A stretch of 64,000 bases of DNA from Actinokineospora sp. NBRC 105648 (GCF_030269645.1 NZ_BSTR01000022.1:65571-129570); one strand, 5' to 3'. Shown: positions 36,812-47,210, numbered from the stretch's first letter. Notes: generated by a model from the sequence alone, not told the origin. Made by a program: numbers and translations.

Positions 36812-37749
36812 GGGAGATCGACAGGGGTGCCGGGCAGGCCGACCGCCCTGGCGGTTGAGTGGACTGGGGCGAATCAGGTCGAGTTCGGAGAGGACCCAGG
36901 AAGCCCGGGGTTGGCGGATTCTGGCTCGCCGGTGGGCCGGGCTGAGCCAGGCCAGATCGGCGACGGCAAACCGGGCTGGCTGGGGTTGGGTTCGAGCGAC
37001 CTGGCTGGGCCGGGCACGCCAGACCGACCGGAATCCCCGACCCAGGTCCAAGCGGACCGCCCGAGCCGATGGCCCAATCGACTCGGATTGACCACGCCGG
37101 CGCAAGCCAGGCCGGACCGGGGTGGGTCGGGCTGGTCGGGCCGGATCGGGTGGGCCGGGCGGGGTTTGGTCGGACCGAGTCAGACCGGTTGGGTTGGCGG
37201 GTCAGGTTGGTCGGGGCAGGCGCGCCGGACCGAGCCGGATCAACCAGTGCTGGCAGGAGCGGACCGACCATGTCGGATGGCCGAACCGAACCCGGATCGA
37301 CCAAGCTGGCTGGGGCCGGACCGGACCCGGTTGAGGCGAGCCGGCGGAACTGGTCGGTCGGGGCGGGATGCCAGACCGAGCGGAATCATCTGAGCTGGGC
37401 CGAAGCGGACTGACCGAGCCGAGGCCGGGCCGAGTCGGTCGACCTTGCAGGCGCAAGCTGGGTGAGCTGGTTGGGCCGGGTCGGGAAGCGGCTGTGCCCG
37501 GCGAAGGACCTTGGCGTGGACCTCGTCCAGGCGGGAGTTGTGGCCGAGGTCTCGACCACGCCGTACTGCTCCTCCATCCCGTAGCACCGCAGCCCGTGCA
37601 GCGCGGCGTGGGGAATTGGGCCCAGTTGGGTTGCGGCCAGCCAGCGGGTTCGGCCGGGGCGGGAGCAGTGGGGTGGGGCCGTGAGTGGGGCTGGGTAGGC
37701 GGTTCCCCACCGTGCCCGGTCAGCTCCCGGGTCGGGTCCGGTGGGGTGG
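36812..37749. other. Gene-free low-complexity region
   Basis: About 940 bp dominated by short words such as GGNCGG, GACCGA and GCCGGGC in irregular order. Open frames exist in several phases on both strands but all give Gly/Pro/Arg/Ser-rich chains without start signals or domains. No palindromic element, tRNA or IS was found. Confidence 0.7.
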
Positions 37750-39102
37750 TCAGCTGATCTCAGCGGAGCTGCCGACCTCGCGGGCTTGTTCGACCAGGGC
37801 TTCGGCGGCGGCGCGGGTCAGGCCGGTGCCGATGGTGACCGGTGGCTCGCCCTCGACCAGATCCTTGGCCTCCTTGAGGCCCAGGCCGTTGTGCTCGCGG
37901 ACCACCCTGATGAGCTGGATCTTGTTGTCGCCGATGTCGGTGACCAGCACGTCGAACTCGATGCGGCGGACGCCGACGACCTCGGAGAGGTGGATGTAGC
38001 CGTCGAGGGCGGTGGGGTCGCGTTCGACCGCCGCGGTGAGGCGGGCGATGGCGCGGTCGTTGCCCAGCAGGTTGACGGTCTTGTCCGCGGTGTCGGCGTC
38101 GGGGAGCAGCGCTTCGCGGGACTCGGTGAGTTCCTTGTAGAAGTCCGGGCGCTGGTACTGCACCACCAGCAGCGCCGCCAGGGTGCGCGCCTCGTAGCTG
38201 CCCGTGGCGAAGGTCTGCTTGGCCAGCTCGTCGTTGAGGATGAAGGAGTTGACGAACCGCTTGATCCGGCGCGGGTTGGTCCCCAGGCCCGCGACGATGT
38301 CCTCGGCGATGTCGTGCAGGCCGTCGGGCAGCAGGGTGCGCACGAAGGTGGTGGTCGCGGCCGAGGACACCGGCGGCAGCGAGAACGGGACCTGGACGAT
38401 CTTGTCCAGGTACTGCCCGCTGATGTCGCGGTCGGTGTACTTGGTGCGGATGGTGTTCTCCAGCGCCTCCCGGTCGACGCCGAGCACGTAGACGCAGTTG
38501 GGCATGTTGAGGAACAGCTTGAGCGCCTCGAGGGTCTTGAGGATGTTCTCCGGCAGGCAGCGGTCGAGGTCGTCGATGAAGAAGACCAGCCGGGCGGTCG
38601 AGCCGTCGGGTGCCCGGGTCGCCTTGGCCAGCAGGGCCTCGAACCGCTGCCGCAGCCGGACCTGCTTGTCCCGGACCTGGAACCGCTCCTCCTCGAACTT
38701 CTCCTCGAACTTCTTGAAGTCGGTGGCGGCGTCGACCAAGGTCATCGCGCGCAGCGCGGCGTTGCTGAAGGCGCCCGCGATGGCGGTGAGCAGCTTGCGG
38801 CCCTCCTCGCCCATGCCGAGGGTCTCGACCATGGTGTGCAGCAGGGCGATCGCCGGGTTCTCGTCGAACTGGTGCTGCCAGGCGTCGAACCAGATGGTGT
38901 GGCAGTTGGCGCCCCTGGTGTTGTCGAGGTGCCTGCCGATCAGCCGCATCAGCGTCGTCTTGCCGCTGCCCCAGGACCCGTAGACGCCCACGACCAACGG
39001 GGTGTCGCAGACGAAGATCGAGCCGGCCAGCGCCCGGGCGATCTTGTCGCGGTCGAGCGCGTCCTCCCGGGCGGGCTCGTCGTTGCGGATCGCGATCGAC
39101 AC
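37750..39102 (-). CDS. KAP-family P-loop NTPase fused to a ribosomal protein L7/L12 C-terminal domain
   Basis: 450 residues from a GTG with GGAGGGGG just upstream. KAP domain: Walker [10 protein letters not shown] at 42-50, [14 protein letters not shown] at 70-83, Walker [10 protein letters not shown] at 174-182, [10 protein letters not shown] near 276. Unlike membrane KAP ATPases, no transmembrane insert is evident; a charged coiled coil occupies 125-160. Residues about 382-450 match the L7/L12 C-terminal domain ([32 protein letters not shown] at 406-417), which in ribosomes recruits translational GTPases. Downstream of adnB with a 56-bp gap. Role unknown; defence or translation control are guesses. 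Confidence 0.9.
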   Translation of the reverse strand: MSIAIRNDEPAREDALDRDKIARALAGSIFVCDTPLVVGVYGSWGSGKTTLMRLIGRHLDNTRGANCHTIWFDAWQHQFDENPAIALLHTMVETLGMGEEGRKLLTAIAGAFSNAALRAMTLVDAATDFKKFEEKFEEERFQVRDKQVRLRQRFEALLAKATRAPDGSTARLVFFIDDLDRCLPENILKTLEALKLFLNMPNCVYVLGVDREALENTIRTKYTDRDISGQYLDKIVQVPFSLPPVSSAATTTFVRTLLPDGLHDIAEDIVAGLGTNPRRIKRFVNSFILNDELAKQTFATGSYEARTLAALLVVQYQRPDFYKELTESREALLPDADTADKTVNLLGNDRAIARLTAAVERDPTALDGYIHLSEVVGVRRIEFDVLVTDIGDNKIQLIRVVREHNGLGLKEAKDLVEGEPPVTIGTGLTRAAAEALVEQAREVGSSAEIS

Positions 39103-39158
39103 AGCGGCCCCCTCCACTCGGCTGCGGCCATCGTAGATCTTTTCGCCCCGGTGACCCG

Positions 39159-42100
39159 CTACGGGGCGTGAGGGACCGTGCGCAGCAGGGCTCGCAACCC
39201 GTCGGCGTCGAGGAGGTCGGCGGGGCGCAGCGTGGTGTCGTGGCGGACGTAGTGGAACGCCGCCCGCACCCGGTCCAGCGGCACACTGGACAGGCTCGCC
39301 CAGGCGAGGCGGTAGGCCGCGAGCTGCACGGTGAGGGCGGGTAAGCGGTCCTTCTCGGGGACGCGGCCGGTCTTCCAGTCGACGACGGTCCAGCCGCCGT
39401 CCGGGTCGAGGAAGACGGCGTCCATCCGGCCGCGCACCGCGACACCGTCGATCTCGGTGGAGAACGGGACCTCGACCTCGTGCGGGGTCCGGTCGGCCCA
39501 GTCGCTGCGCAGGAACGCCTCGCGCAGGGTGTCCAGGTCGGCGTCCGGGGCGGCGTCGTCGTCGGCCGCGCCGGGCAGCTCGTCGAGGTCGAGCAGGGCA
39601 CGCGAACCGAACCGCTTCTCCAGCCAGGCGTGGAAGGCGGTGCCGCGGCGGGCGACCGGGTTCGGCGGGAACGGCAGTGGCCTGCGCAGCCTGCGGGCCA
39701 ACGCGTCCGGGTCGGCGGCGAGTTCGACGAGCTGGCTGACCGAGAGCTGCTCGGGCAGGGTGACCTGCTCCCGGTGCCCGGCGGCGGCCCGCTCGGTCAG
39801 CAGGACGTCGGTGTCGCGGACCCAGCCGTCCGGGTCGTCGGGCGGGTCGTCGAACTCCTCGCCCGCGCGCACCGCGGCCAGCTCGGCCCGCACCAGGGCG
39901 GCGCCGGTGGCCACCTCGGAGCGCCGGTCCTTGAGCGGGTCGGCGGGCCACTGCGCGGACTTGACCACGCTGGCGATGGGGTTCTCCGCCCCCTCCTCGG
40001 GTTCGTCGGCCCAGAGGTCGACGAACTCGGTGCGGTCGGACAGCTCGGTGAGGAACTCCGACGGACCGCGCGGCTTGCCCCCGGTGCGCCCCCACCAGTG
40101 ACCGGACACGAACAGCGTGCGCTCGGACCGCGTGAGGGCGACGTAGAACAGCCGCCGTTCCTCGACCAGGCCGCGCTCGGCGAACTCCTCGTGGTGGATC
40201 TTGAGCGCCTGTTCGACCTCCTTGCGGTCGCCCGCGCCCGCCAGGTTGAGCCTGGGCAGGTCGACCGCGTCGCCGCGCAGGTCGGCGGGCAGCTCGGTGA
40301 CCGTGCGCAACCAGCTGCCCCCGCGCCTGCCGCTGGGGAAGACGTCGTGCACCAGGTGCGGGACGGCGACGACCTCCCATTCCAGGCCCTTGGCCGAGTG
40401 CACCGTGACGATCTGCACCCGGTCCTCGGCGACCTCCACCTCGCCGGGCTCCAGCCCGTCCTCGGCGGCCTCGGCGGTGGCCAGGTAGTCGAGCAGGGCC
40501 GACAGGCTGGCTGACGGGCTGGCCTGGGCGTAGTCGGCCACGACATCGGCGAACGCGTCCAGGTGGGCCCGGCCCGCACCGCCACGACGGGCGGTGGCCT
40601 CGATGTCGAGCAACATCGTGCGCTCGACGTCGGCGACGAGTTCGGGCAGCGGCTGGTCGAGCCTGCGGCGCAGGTTGGTCAACTCCCGCCCGAGGCCGCG
40701 CACCCGCTGGTACCCCAGCTCCGAGTAGGCGTCCTCCGCGCCCGGGTCGTCGATCGCGTCGACCAGGCCCGCCTGTTCGGCACCCTCGCCGGGCAGCAGG
40801 TTGCCCGGTTCGGTGGCGTAGGCGCCCGCCAGGGTGCTCGCCCGGCGCCACAGCGCGGCCAGGTCGGCGGCCCCGATCCGCCAGCGGGAACCGGTGAGCA
40901 AGCGGGCGGCGGCGGTACCGGCCAACGGGTCGATGAGCACCCGCAGGGCGCTGACCAGGTCGCGCACCTCGGGCTCGTCGAGCAGTCCGCCGAGACCGAC
41001 CACCTCGACCGGCAGCCCGCGCTCGCGCAGCGCCACGGCCAGGTCGGACATGTCGGCCCGGCGCCGGACCAGCACCGCGGCCGTGGGCGGCGTGCCGCGT
41101 TCCTCGACGGCGGCGTGCCAGCGGTCGGCGACCTGGTTGGCCACCCACTGCACCTCGGTGTCCACATCGGACAGCAGGGCCAGTCGGATGTCGCCCGGGT
41201 GCGCGTCCTCGCGGGCGCGCAGCTCGTCGACGTCGACCCCGTGCGCGCGCAGCGGGGCGGACACCGCGTTGGCCAGGTCGAGCACCTCCGGCGGGTTGCG
41301 GAAGCTGGTGAGCAGACCGTACTTGTGGGCCGGTTCCTTGCGGCCGCCGTGCTTCTGCGGGAAGTCGGTGGTGAACCGGGGCAGGTTGGCCGCGCTCGCG
41401 CCGCGCCAGCCGTAGATGGCCTGCGCCGGGTCGCCGACCGCGGTGACCGGCATCGGCTCGGCGTCGGGGTGTTCGAGCGAGCTGCCGAACAGCGAGCGCA
41501 GCAGCACCCGCTGCGAGTGGCCGGTGTCCTGGTACTCGTCGAGCAGCACGGCGCCGAACCGCTCGCGCTCGCCGCGGACCACCTCGACGTGCCCGGCGGC
41601 GAGCCGGGCGGCCAGCGACATCTGGTCGCCGAAGTCGAGGGCGCCCTCCCGGCGCTTGCGGTCGGCGTAGGCGGCGACCAGCGGCAGCAGCGCGATGCGG
41701 AACCGTTGGGTGACAACGACCTTCTGCAGGTCCTGGGACAGGTCGGCGCGCTGCCCTTTGGCCCTGGGCGCGGACTCGATCGCGGCGCAGACCGCGGCGG
41801 CGTGCCCGGCCAGGGTGTCCGGGTCGACCAGGTGCTCGGACAGCTCGCCCGCGAGCGCGAGCAGGTACTGGGTGACGGTGGCGGGCACGTAGTCGGTGTC
41901 CAGGTCGTGCCCCCAGGTGGACACCACCCGGTGCGCGGCCTGCCAGGCCGCGGTCTCGGTGAGCAGCCGGGCGCCGGGCTCGACCGGCAGCCGCAGCCCG
42001 TGCTCGGCGACGAGCCTGCCCGCGTAGGCGTGGTAGGTCAGGATGGTCGGCTCGCCCGCGAAGACGGCGGCCCGGCGGTCACCGGTGGGGTCGAGCTTGT

Positions 42101-42407
42101 CGAGCAGGGGGGAACCCGCGAGCCTGCGCAGCCGGGCCCGGACCCGGTCGGCGAGCTGGCGGGCGGCCTTGCGGGTGAAGGTGAGGCCGAGGACCCGGTC
42201 GGGGGTGACCAGGCCGTTGGCCACCAGCCAGACCACCCGGCCCGCCATCGTCTCGGTCTTGCCCGCGCCCGCGCCCGCCACCACGAGCGCGGGCTCGGGC
42301 GGCGCGGCGATGACCTCGGCCTGCTCCCGGGTGGGCGGGGCGAGGCCGAGCTCGTGGGCGAGGTCGCGCGGGCTGACGAGCGCGAGACCTGGCAGCGGCA
42401 GACTCAT
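39159..42407 (-). CDS. adnB: AdnB: UvrD-like helicase-nuclease subunit
   Basis: 1082 residues. Helicase motifs: [13 protein letters not shown] (Walker A), [15 protein letters not shown] (Ia), [12 protein letters not shown] (II), [14 protein letters not shown] (III), [15 protein letters not shown] (V), [10 protein letters not shown] (VI). C-terminal RecB-like nuclease: [19 protein letters not shown] and VVDWKTGR. With AdnA it resects double-strand breaks. Start ATG overlaps a small upstream frame by 4 nt (ATGA). Confidence 0.95.
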   Translation of the reverse strand: MSLPLPGLALVSPRDLAHELGLAPPTREQAEVIAAPPEPALVVAGAGAGKTETMAGRVVWLVANGLVTPDRVLGLTFTRKAARQLADRVRARLRRLAGSPLLDKLDPTGDRRAAVFAGEPTILTYHAYAGRLVAEHGLRLPVEPGARLLTETAAWQAAHRVVSTWGHDLDTDYVPATVTQYLLALAGELSEHLVDPDTLAGHAAAVCAAIESAPRAKGQRADLSQDLQKVVVTQRFRIALLPLVAAYADRKRREGALDFGDQMSLAARLAAGHVEVVRGERERFGAVLLDEYQDTGHSQRVLLRSLFGSSLEHPDAEPMPVTAVGDPAQAIYGWRGASAANLPRFTTDFPQKHGGRKEPAHKYGLLTSFRNPPEVLDLANAVSAPLRAHGVDVDELRAREDAHPGDIRLALLSDVDTEVQWVANQVADRWHAAVEERGTPPTAAVLVRRRADMSDLAVALRERGLPVEVVGLGGLLDEPEVRDLVSALRVLIDPLAGTAAARLLTGSRWRIGAADLAALWRRASTLAGAYATEPGNLLPGEGAEQAGLVDAIDDPGAEDAYSELGYQRVRGLGRELTNLRRRLDQPLPELVADVERTMLLDIEATARRGGAGRAHLDAFADVVADYAQASPSASLSALLDYLATAEAAEDGLEPGEVEVAEDRVQIVTVHSAKGLEWEVVAVPHLVHDVFPSGRRGGSWLRTVTELPADLRGDAVDLPRLNLAGAGDRKEVEQALKIHHEEFAERGLVEERRLFYVALTRSERTLFVSGHWWGRTGGKPRGPSEFLTELSDRTEFVDLWADEPEEGAENPIASVVKSAQWPADPLKDRRSEVATGAALVRAELAAVRAGEEFDDPPDDPDGWVRDTDVLLTERAAAGHREQVTLPEQLSVSQLVELAADPDALARRLRRPLPFPPNPVARRGTAFHAWLEKRFGSRALLDLDELPGAADDDAAPDADLDTLREAFLRSDWADRTPHEVEVPFSTEIDGVAVRGRMDAVFLDPDGGWTVVDWKTGRVPEKDRLPALTVQLAAYRLAWASLSSVPLDRVRAAFHYVRHDTTLRPADLLDADGLRALLRTVPHAP

Positions 42408-42493
42408 GGCACGAACGCGCCCGGGTCGGCCGGCGGTGGGCAGCGCACGTCGACCCCGGGGACGACGAGCGGCTGCGTCGGACTCTTGCTCAT
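42404..42493 (-). CDS. Possible 29-aa peptide translationally coupled to adnB
   Basis: ATG at 42493 gives a 29-residue proline-rich peptide (MSKSPTQPLVVPG...) that ends in ATGA shared with the adnB start. Almost every codon ends in G or C, like real genes here. No family recognised. It could be a leader peptide, a coupled small protein, or chance. Confidence 0.4.
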   Translation of the reverse strand: MSKSPTQPLVVPGVDVRCPPPADPGAFVP

Positions 42494-42560
42494 GCGGCCA
42501 ACCTACCTCGGCGAACTCCGGGATCCGGGGTTCGCGGGCATCGACCACCTGTTCGAGTGA

Positions 42561-45500
42561 CTACTGCGTGACCTGCCTGCCGCTCGGGTGCAGCGGGCAC
42601 GCCGTCCGCACCGGGCAGCGCGGGCAATCCGGGTTCTCGTAAGCGGTGTACTCCGGTCCGACCGTCGACGCGGCGGCCTCGCGGACGATCTTGAGCCAGT
42701 GGTCCAGGGTCTCGCCACGAACGGGGTCCTGCACGCGTTCGGTCGCCCCGGTCTTCTTGTTCGCCTTGGACACGTAGAGCAGGCGCGCGCCCCCGGGTTC
42801 GGTGCCCACGTCGGCGAAGGCGCCGTACGCGACGGCCAGCTGGTAGACCGCGAGCTGCGGGTGCTCCTGCGCGTCGTTGGCGCTGACCGGGGCCTTCCCG
42901 GTCTTGATGTCGATGATCACCGGCCGCCCCTCGGCGTCCACCTCGACCCGGTCGACCCGGCCGCGGACGGTGATCGCGTCGGGCAGCTCGACGCTCACGT
43001 CCTGCTCGACCGCCACCTGGGTGAGGTCGGACCGGGTGGCCCGCATCCAGGTCAGGAACGTGTCGACCATCCCGCGGACCCGTTGCTGCTCACGGCGGGA
43101 GAACCAGGGCGCGCCCGCGTCGACCGAGCTCCACGCCTTGTCGAGCTCGGCCATCAACTCCTCCCGGGAAGCACCGGAGGCAGCCGCCTGGGCCAGCGCG
43201 TGGACCAGGGTGCCGGTCACCGCGGCCAGTTCGGCCGGGTCCTGGCCGCCGTGCCGCTCGACCACCCACCGCAACGGGCACTTGGCCAGGATCTCCACAG
43301 TGGACGGTGACACGCGCACCGGCTGGTCGGCGGCGCGCAGGGGGGCGGCGGTGGACAGTTCCGGGAGTCCGTACCAGCTGTCGGGGTTCGCGCCCGGGAC
43401 ACCGGCCTCGGCGAGGCGCGCGAGCTGGCGCGCGGCAAGCGACCGACGGGCAGGGTCGACAGTGTTGTCACAGACTGCTTGCCGCAGATCACCTACCAGA
43501 TCCGCTAGCACCAACGCGCGCTCTTGCTCAGCCATCGGGACTACGTTGTCCGCGTCGGCAGTCTCAGCGCCCGCGAGTTCGGCGAGGAAGCGGGAGGGCT
43601 GTTCCTCTTCCCCACGTACCGCGCTGACCAGGAGCTTCGACTTAGCACGTGAAGCGGCGACAAGAAGAAGACGGCGCTCTTCAGCCAAGAGCGGCGCGGT
43701 AGCGGAGACCACCTGTTCACGTACTCCAGCGAGCACGTCTACGAAGCGTTCCACGCCCAAGAGGGATCCGCGAAGACGAAGATCCGGCCACGCACCCTCT
43801 TGCACACCGGGCACCGCGACAACCGTCCACTCACGACCGGCGGCGGCGTGCGCGGTCAAGATGGTGACGGCATCCCCCTGCGGGGCACTAGGCGCGAGCG
43901 TGTCGCCCGCGATGCGCTGGGACACCAGGTAGTCGACAAACCCGACCACATCGGACCCGGGCAACCGCTCGGCGTAGCGCTCAGCCGTGTGGAACAACGC
44001 GACGATGGCATCGAGATCGCGGTCCGCCTGGGCGCCCACCGGCCCGCCGCGGGCAGCCGTGGCCACCCAACGCGTCTCCAGGCCGCTGGACTGCCATGTC
44101 TCCCAGAGGATCTGCTCCAGACTCGCGCCCTCGGCGATCCCCTTGCGCACCAACGCCATCAGGCCCGACACGCGGCGCACGGGGCCGACCTCGGTGTCGG
44201 CGAGGGCGGTTAGCCGATCGTCGTCGGCGAGAACCTCGACCAAGAGGTCGTCGCTGGACCGGTCACCGCCCGCGGCCAACTCCAGCCTACGCAGGCCGCG
44301 CCGCAATCTGCGCAAGGCCAACGGGTCGGCGCCACCGAGCTGAGAGGAAAGCAGCATCTCCGCAAGCGGCGGGTCAAGGAGAGCGGGGACGGCCGCGCAA
44401 CGCAAGAGCGCTAAGAGGGGCCGTACAGCAGGCTGTTGCGCCAACGGCAATTCGTCTCCGGGAGCGGCTACCGGAACACCGGCGGACGCCAGCGCACGGT
44501 GCAGCACCGGTATGGACCGCGTGGCGGACCGGACCAAGACAGCCATATCGGCCCACGGCACGTCGTCTAGCAGGTGGGCTCGCCGGAGCTGGTTCGCGAC
44601 CCAGCTCGCTTCCGCTGCCGCCGACGGGTGCAGCCGCACGGTCACCGTGCCGCCGTTGTCGCGCCCCTTGTCCACCCGCCGCGCGCCCGCGCCCGGCAAC
44701 CGCGCCGCGAGGTGCGAGACCGCTCTACGAACCGCAGGCGCCATCCGGTGGCCTGGGCCGAGGACGACCGTGCCGCCCCCTGGATCTGCGTCGCGCAGCA
44801 GCGCGGGATCGGCGCCACGGAAGGAGAAGATGCCCTGATCGGGGTCTCCCGCGACCACGAACTCCTTGGCCGCGCCGCCCAGGCTGTGCAGCAGCGCGTA
44901 CTGCAACGGGTCGAGGTGCTGGGCGTCGTCGACGAGCAGGTAGCGGACTCTGCCGCGCTCGGCGGCGAGCAGCTCACCGTCGGTGTCGAAGGCCAGCAGC
45001 GCGCTCGCGACCAGCTCCGCGGCGTCGAGCGCGGGCGCGGTCGTGTGTGCGATGCCGGTGTCCGCGGACCCCAGCAGCAGCGTGACCTGTTCGTACTGCC
45101 GGCCGAAACGCCCTGCGGCTACCCACTCGTCGCGGCCCTCGCGCTTCCCGAGGGCAACCAAGTCCTCGGGGCCCAGACCGCGCTCGGCGGCGCGCAGGAT
45201 CAGGTCGCGCAGCTCCTCGGCGAAGCCGGGCACGGTGAGCGCGGGTCGCAACCGTTCGGGCCAGTGCCGGGCGCCCAGCTCGATGTCGCCCTCGAGCAGC
45301 TCGCGGATGACGGCGTCCTGCTCAGGTCCGGAGAGCAGGCGCGGACCAGGCCCGTCGTGCAACATCGCCTGGATGCGGAGAACCGCGAACGCGTAAGAGT
45401 GCACGGTGCGCACGAGAGGCTCGCGGACAGTGCGCAGGGAGCCCTCTTCGGTGAGCAGGGCGGTGATCCGTCCGCGCAGGTCAATGGCGGCGCGACGACT

Positions 45501-45731
45501 CGCGGTGAGCACCAAGAGCTGTTCGGGATCCACACCTCCGCGCAAGATGCGGTCTGCGGCCAGCTCCGCTAAGAGAGTGGTCTTACCAGTGCCTGGGCCG
45601 CCGAGGACGCGGACGAAACCGTCTGCGCCCGTCAAGACCCGCCGCGCGTCCTCGCTCCACCGCAGGGTGCGGCTCGGCGCCGCAGGCCTGCGGACGAGCT
45701 GCGGCGCGAGCGGGGACCTCCCGGCGACCAT
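42561..45731 (-). CDS. adnA: AdnA: helicase-nuclease subunit with Fe-S cysteines
   Basis: 1056 residues. Walker A VLGGPGTGKTTLL, motif II YLLVDDAQHLDP, motif III AGDPDQGIFSFRGA, then a C-terminal nuclease (TGTLVHALAQ, RGRVDRVEVDAEG, IIDIKTGK) with a cysteine cluster NPDCPRCPVRTACPLHP, the Fe-S motif of AddB/AdnA-type nucleases. Motif VI is degenerate (LVAASRAKSK). Partner of AdnB. Codon use from about 43430 to 45600 is distinct, with many CTCTTG/CTCTTA words. Start ATG 45731; divergent from the lipV-like gene. Confidence 0.95.
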   Translation of the reverse strand: MVAGRSPLAPQLVRRPAAPSRTLRWSEDARRVLTGADGFVRVLGGPGTGKTTLLAELAADRILRGGVDPEQLLVLTASRRAAIDLRGRITALLTEEGSLRTVREPLVRTVHSYAFAVLRIQAMLHDGPGPRLLSGPEQDAVIRELLEGDIELGARHWPERLRPALTVPGFAEELRDLILRAAERGLGPEDLVALGKREGRDEWVAAGRFGRQYEQVTLLLGSADTGIAHTTAPALDAAELVASALLAFDTDGELLAAERGRVRYLLVDDAQHLDPLQYALLHSLGGAAKEFVVAGDPDQGIFSFRGADPALLRDADPGGGTVVLGPGHRMAPAVRRAVSHLAARLPGAGARRVDKGRDNGGTVTVRLHPSAAAEASWVANQLRRAHLLDDVPWADMAVLVRSATRSIPVLHRALASAGVPVAAPGDELPLAQQPAVRPLLALLRCAAVPALLDPPLAEMLLSSQLGGADPLALRRLRRGLRRLELAAGGDRSSDDLLVEVLADDDRLTALADTEVGPVRRVSGLMALVRKGIAEGASLEQILWETWQSSGLETRWVATAARGGPVGAQADRDLDAIVALFHTAERYAERLPGSDVVGFVDYLVSQRIAGDTLAPSAPQGDAVTILTAHAAAGREWTVVAVPGVQEGAWPDLRLRGSLLGVERFVDVLAGVREQVVSATAPLLAEERRLLLVAASRAKSKLLVSAVRGEEEQPSRFLAELAGAETADADNVVPMAEQERALVLADLVGDLRQAVCDNTVDPARRSLAARQLARLAEAGVPGANPDSWYGLPELSTAAPLRAADQPVRVSPSTVEILAKCPLRWVVERHGGQDPAELAAVTGTLVHALAQAAASGASREELMAELDKAWSSVDAGAPWFSRREQQRVRGMVDTFLTWMRATRSDLTQVAVEQDVSVELPDAITVRGRVDRVEVDAEGRPVIIDIKTGKAPVSANDAQEHPQLAVYQLAVAYGAFADVGTEPGGARLLYVSKANKKTGATERVQDPVRGETLDHWLKIVREAAASTVGPEYTAYENPDCPRCPVRTACPLHPSGRQVTQ

Positions 45732-45806
45732 CCGCCGATTGGACCACGCCCGCCCCACGAGGCCGGACGCGGCACGCCCATCGGGGCGGGGTGGAATGAT
45801 CCGGCC

Positions 45807-46532
45807 ATGGCCGACGCCCTGAACGTGCACGTCTTCGGTGCCGACGACGCCCCGCCGTTGCTGGCACTGCACGGGGTGACCGGGCACGGCGCGCGCTTCC
45901 GCCGCCTCGCCCAGTGGCAGCTGTCCGCGTTCCGGGTGATCGCGCCGGATCTGCGCGGGCACGGTGACTCGCCGCGGCTACCGCCTTGGACCTTGGAGCA
46001 GCACACGGCCGACGTGCTCGCGGTGATGGACACCTTCGGTCTGCAACGCGTCTCGGTGATGGCGCATTCGTTCGGCGCTCTTATCGCTCTTCGCCTACCG
46101 CCGGACCGCGTAGGCGCACTGGTCTTGCTCGATCCGGCGGTGAGCGTCAAACCGCGAGAGGCGCTGGAGTCGGCCGAGGCGGCTAAGAGGGAGTGCTCGG
46201 ATCCCTATGCCGCACAACGCCAAGACTGGCCGACAGCCGAAGAAGACGTGATCGCCGAAGAGGTTTCCGACAACTGGGTAACCAAATACGGTGTTTGGAG
46301 CCCCAAGTGCAGCCCGGCGGCCGTCGCTACCGCGTGGAGTGAGATGTGCAGACCTGTGCCGCTTCCCCGCGTGCGCACACTGGTCGTGCGCGCACTGCGG
46401 GCGCGCTACGTCGGACCTGAGTTCCTCGCCGCGGCCCGCGGTGTCGAGCTCGTCGACCTGGACTGCGGGCACATGGTGACGGTTGAGGAACCCGACCGCG
46501 TCGGCGGTCTGGTCTCGGGATTCGTGAGGTGA
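45807..46532 (+). CDS. Alpha/beta-hydrolase (LipV-like)
   Basis: 241 residues. LALHGVTGHGARF is the oxyanion region, nucleophile Ser88 in MAHSFGA, Asp in the loop after strand 6-7 and His in LDCGHMVTVEEP. It matches M. tuberculosis lipV (Rv3203) in position, divergent from adnA and followed by an ATL gene. Substrate unknown. GTGA overlap with the next gene. Confidence 0.88.
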   Translation: MADALNVHVFGADDAPPLLALHGVTGHGARFRRLAQWQLSAFRVIAPDLRGHGDSPRLPPWTLEQHTADVLAVMDTFGLQRVSVMAHSFGALIALRLPPDRVGALVLLDPAVSVKPREALESAEAAKRECSDPYAAQRQDWPTAEEDVIAEEVSDNWVTKYGVWSPKCSPAAVATAWSEMCRPVPLPRVRTLVVRALRARYVGPEFLAAARGVELVDLDCGHMVTVEEPDRVGGLVSGFVR

Positions 46533-46855
46533 GCGTGGACGAGGAACTGCACGAGCGGGTTCGCGAGGCGATCCGGGCGATCCCGCCCGGCCGGGTGGTG
46601 ACCTACGGCGACATCGCGGGCCTGACCCGTGCACCCTCGCCCCGGCTGGTCGGCAAGATCCTGTCCGAGGACGGGCACGACCTGCCGTGGCACCGGGTGT
46701 TGCGGGCGAACGGGACCCCGGCCCCGCACCTGGCCCGTGAGCAGCTGGAGCGCCTGCGGGCCGAGGGCGTCCTGGCGGCGGGTGAGAAGGTCGACCTGCG
46801 CACCTACCGCTGGGCGGACGTGGTGGCGGAGCCGGAGCCCGGGTTGTTCGACTAG
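46529..46855 (+). CDS. Alkyltransferase-like (ATL) DNA repair protein
   Basis: 108 residues of the MGMT fold: RVVTYGDIAGL near 22-32 and the active-site motif PWHRVLRANG, with Trp54 in place of the methyl-acceptor Cys. ATL proteins bind O6-alkylguanine without repairing it and flag it for nucleotide excision repair. GTG start overlaps the hydrolase stop by 4 nt. Equivalent to Rv3204 by position. Confidence 0.92.
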   Translation: MSVDEELHERVREAIRAIPPGRVVTYGDIAGLTRAPSPRLVGKILSEDGHDLPWHRVLRANGTPAPHLAREQLERLRAEGVLAAGEKVDLRTYRWADVVAEPEPGLFD

Positions 46856-46873
46856 CGGAGCGGCCCGACCGGA

Positions 46874-47068
46874 CTAGTCGCGCTGCTTCCCGAGCGCGGG
46901 GTCGAGGCCGAGCATGTCGAGCAGCCGCTGGCAGTCGGCGGCGTCGTCGGCGTGGTCGGCCACCGTCCTGGCCGCCCGGCTGCACTGCTCGGCGTTGTGC
47001 AGCGACTCGATTTCACGGGCCGCAGCGATGCGTCCGGGGGAGGGAACGGCCTGTTGAGCAAGCGTCAT
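46874..47068 (-). CDS. Small conserved actinobacterial protein (64 aa)
   Basis: MTLAQQAVPSPGRIAAAREI starts from ATG 47068 with AGGAAGG upstream. Helical, two cysteines, no membrane segment. I recall near-identical 60-65-residue proteins in other actinomycetes, but no function. Upstream lies a perfect 20-bp palindrome (47165-47184), a possible operator. Confidence 0.75.
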   Translation of the reverse strand: MTLAQQAVPSPGRIAAAREIESLHNAEQCSRAARTVADHADDAADCQRLLDMLGLDPALGKQRD

Positions 47069-47164
47069 GAAGCACCTTCCTAGAGACGGCCGCCGCAGGC
47101 TGAGCGTCGAGGTCCGCTCACAGGGGATCCACGCGGCGTGCCGGCCGGGAGTGTCATTCACTCT

Positions 47165-47184
47165 TTCAGCCCAATTGGGCTGAA
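47165..47184. promoter_or_regulatory. Perfect 20-bp palindrome TTCAGCCCAATTGGGCTGAA
   Basis: Unbroken dyad without loop, about 97 bp upstream of the small conserved gene and 26 bp from the next small frame. The lack of loop and the AT centre favour a protein-binding operator over a terminator. Cognate protein unknown. Confidence 0.7.
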
Positions 47185-47210
47185 GCAAGAGGCCGATTGG
47201 ATGCGTTGTG

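Noticed and set aside
36827..37393. 188-codon plus-strand open frame in the low-complexity gap
   Set aside because: Gly/Pro/Arg-rich, equal-length frames in other phases, no start signal or domain.
37750..41148. Single 1132-residue protein covering KAP and helicase regions
   Set aside because: The upstream part is an out-of-frame shadow of adnB; a GTG with GGAGGGGG at 39102 gives a clean KAP start.
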